From assembly GCA_019359245.1 (NCBI GenBank), contig JAHHHR010000068.1:1-38713 (forward strand): a DNA stretch of 38,713 bases. The letters run 5' to 3'. Below the pieces are notes generated by a model. The model ran no database searches. It was not told the origin of the DNA and saw only the letters and a list, made by a program, of their open reading frames with translations. Positions 37,943 through 38,713 of this stretch are shown piece by piece (within the stretch, counting starts at the first letter, position 1; the number at the start of each line of letters is the position of its first letter). The translations under genes and the position numbers were made by a program. Source of the DNA: Nostoc desertorum CM1-VF14 (lineage in GTDB: Bacteria > Cyanobacteriota > Cyanobacteriia > Cyanobacteriales > Nostocaceae).

Positions 37943-38697
37943 AATCAGTCCTTTCGCTTTTCTCTGGCATCGGCGGACTCTGCCACCACGGAATATCAGC
38001 CGCAGGTCTATCCCACAAATTCCAAGTCCAGCAATTTGTCGAAATCTCCCCTTATTCTCAATCAAAATTGCGCCATGAACAACCAGGAATTCCAATCCAT
38101 GCAGATATCACCAACTACCATTGCCACCGACGACAATTCGACATTTTGTGTGGGGGATTCCCTTGTAGCGGCACCAGTAACGCTGGAGATAAAAAAGGAC
38201 TTAACGACCCCAGGTCAGGACTGTGGCACGAAATGTTCCGCATCATCAACCAGTGTAGACCAGCAATCACTCTCATCGAAAACCCAACAGGGCTACTCTC
38301 TAGAGGAATGGCAACAGTCCTCGAAGACCTTTCCCAAATCCGGTACGTATGTGAATGGGAAACTATACCCGCGTACTGCCTCGGCTTGCCACATGAAAGA
38401 GAAAGAGTCTTTATCATTGCCTACACCGATGGCTTATTCTACCGTCAACAGCCAACCGCCTGGGCAGACCAAATTGGAAATCAGATTACGCAAGTACGGT
38501 TCTCTCATGAAGACCGAAGCTTTGAACCCGCTATTCGTGAGGTGGCTTTTGGGGTTCCCATTGGAGTAGCCAAGGGAATTAAAGGCAATTATGATGCCCG
38601 TCGTGCTTATGGTTTGAGTTGTTCTCCACGGCAAGCTGCGATCGCTTGGAAACGAATTGATTACTTGTGGGGTCTAAAGTCCAGTCAGGAGGCATAA
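37939..38697 (+). CDS. C5-cytosine DNA methyltransferase, short form
   Basis: The 252-residue protein has motif I (LFSGIGG at 7-13), motif IV with the nucleophile C76 in CGGFPCSGTSNAGDKKGL, motif VI as IENPTGLL (114-120; usually ENV) and motif VIII as GLPHERERVFIIAYTDG. This fits a Dcm-type enzyme that transfers a methyl group to cytosine C5 in DNA. It is shorter than classic enzymes (about 330-400), and the target-recognition region is small. Motifs IX/X may be the final RRAYGLSCSPRQAAIAWKRI segment. No restriction endonuclease is nearby, so it is an orphan, coupled to the ASCH gene. The motif VI valine-to-proline change is unusual. Confidence 0.92.
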   Translation: MKSVLSLFSGIGGLCHHGISAAGLSHKFQVQQFVEISPYSQSKLRHEQPGIPIHADITNYHCHRRQFDILCGGFPCSGTSNAGDKKGLNDPRSGLWHEMFRIINQCRPAITLIENPTGLLSRGMATVLEDLSQIRYVCEWETIPAYCLGLPHERERVFIIAYTDGLFYRQQPTAWADQIGNQITQVRFSHEDRSFEPAIREVAFGVPIGVAKGIKGNYDARRAYGLSCSPRQAAIAWKRIDYLWGLKSSQEA

Positions 38698-38700
38698 GCA

Positions 38701-38713
38701 TGATTAACCAAGT
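38701..38713 (+). CDS. Start of the next operon gene, cut by the window edge
   Basis: ATG at 38701 follows GGAGG with a suitable spacing, four bases after the methyltransferase stop codon. Only MINQ can be read. Nothing can be said about the product. Confidence 0.4.

Noticed and set aside
38036..38569. 177-codon plus-strand frame
   Set aside because: It overlaps the cytosine methyltransferase in another phase; only the latter has conserved motifs.

Overview
The window reads as DNA from a filamentous, heterocyst-type cyanobacterium (Nostoc/Anabaena/Calothrix group). The evidence is the frequent HIP1 octamer GCGATCGC, a typical cyanobacterial HU protein, an SLH-OprB porin, a giant Ser/Thr kinase-ATPase-GAF-PAS-histidine kinase of the type common in Nostocales, a DUF1392-like protein, and dispersed palindromic repeats of Nostoc style. 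No rRNA, tRNA, CRISPR array or integrase gene was seen, so chromosome versus large plasmid cannot be decided from the sequence.

Left part (1-18.6 kb), nearly all on the minus strand. It starts with HU, a YCII/EthD-like small protein, a UBP-type zinc finger, a membrane-anchored antibiotic-biosynthesis-monooxygenase-like protein and an iron-uptake-type porin. A dense cluster of redox and hydrolytic genes follows: two isochorismatase-like hydrolases, two cupins, an SDR, an RclA-like flavin disulfide reductase, alpha/beta hydrolases, a WrbA-like flavodoxin, a lipocalin-like protein, an intradiol ring-cleavage dioxygenase, a DM13 protein and a DsbA-like protein. Between them lie at least six broken genes: two 5' stubs of SDR genes, a hydrolase chimera, a cupin tail, a GMC oxidoreductase lacking its middle, and a hydrolase with two nearly compensating frameshifts. 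Two copies of one 194-200 bp MITE, each flanked by a perfect 11-bp target duplication, sit at the 3' ends of the porin and a cupin. The cluster looks like an aromatic/electrophile detoxification island that is being shuffled and eroded.

Middle part (18.7-25.7 kb). A NarL/LuxR response regulator and a ~2000-residue kinase overlap by ATGA, so they are probably translated together. They lie upstream of the redox island, and two direct copies of a 16-bp near-palindrome lie between the regulator and the dsbA-like gene. A link between this two-component pair and the island is an inference from position only.

Right part (26-38.7 kb). This is an accessory replication/modification module of plasmid, ICE or phage type. 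A leftward block holds an unknown HTH protein, a ParB-like/DUF3102-like protein with a 10-residue tandem repeat and a frameshifted copy of its tail. An XRE repressor follows, divergent from a rightward operon. Four CTACAAA repeats and a consensus-like promoter lie between them. The operon carries small Nostoc-specific proteins, an antirepressor-like protein, an N6-adenine methyltransferase, an AlkB-family dioxygenase, a winged-helix initiator-like protein, a small protein, a divergent DnaB helicase, an ASCH protein and a C5-cytosine methyltransferase. Two proteins in the window (the porin and the first operon protein) carry dispersed palindromic repeats inserted in frame.
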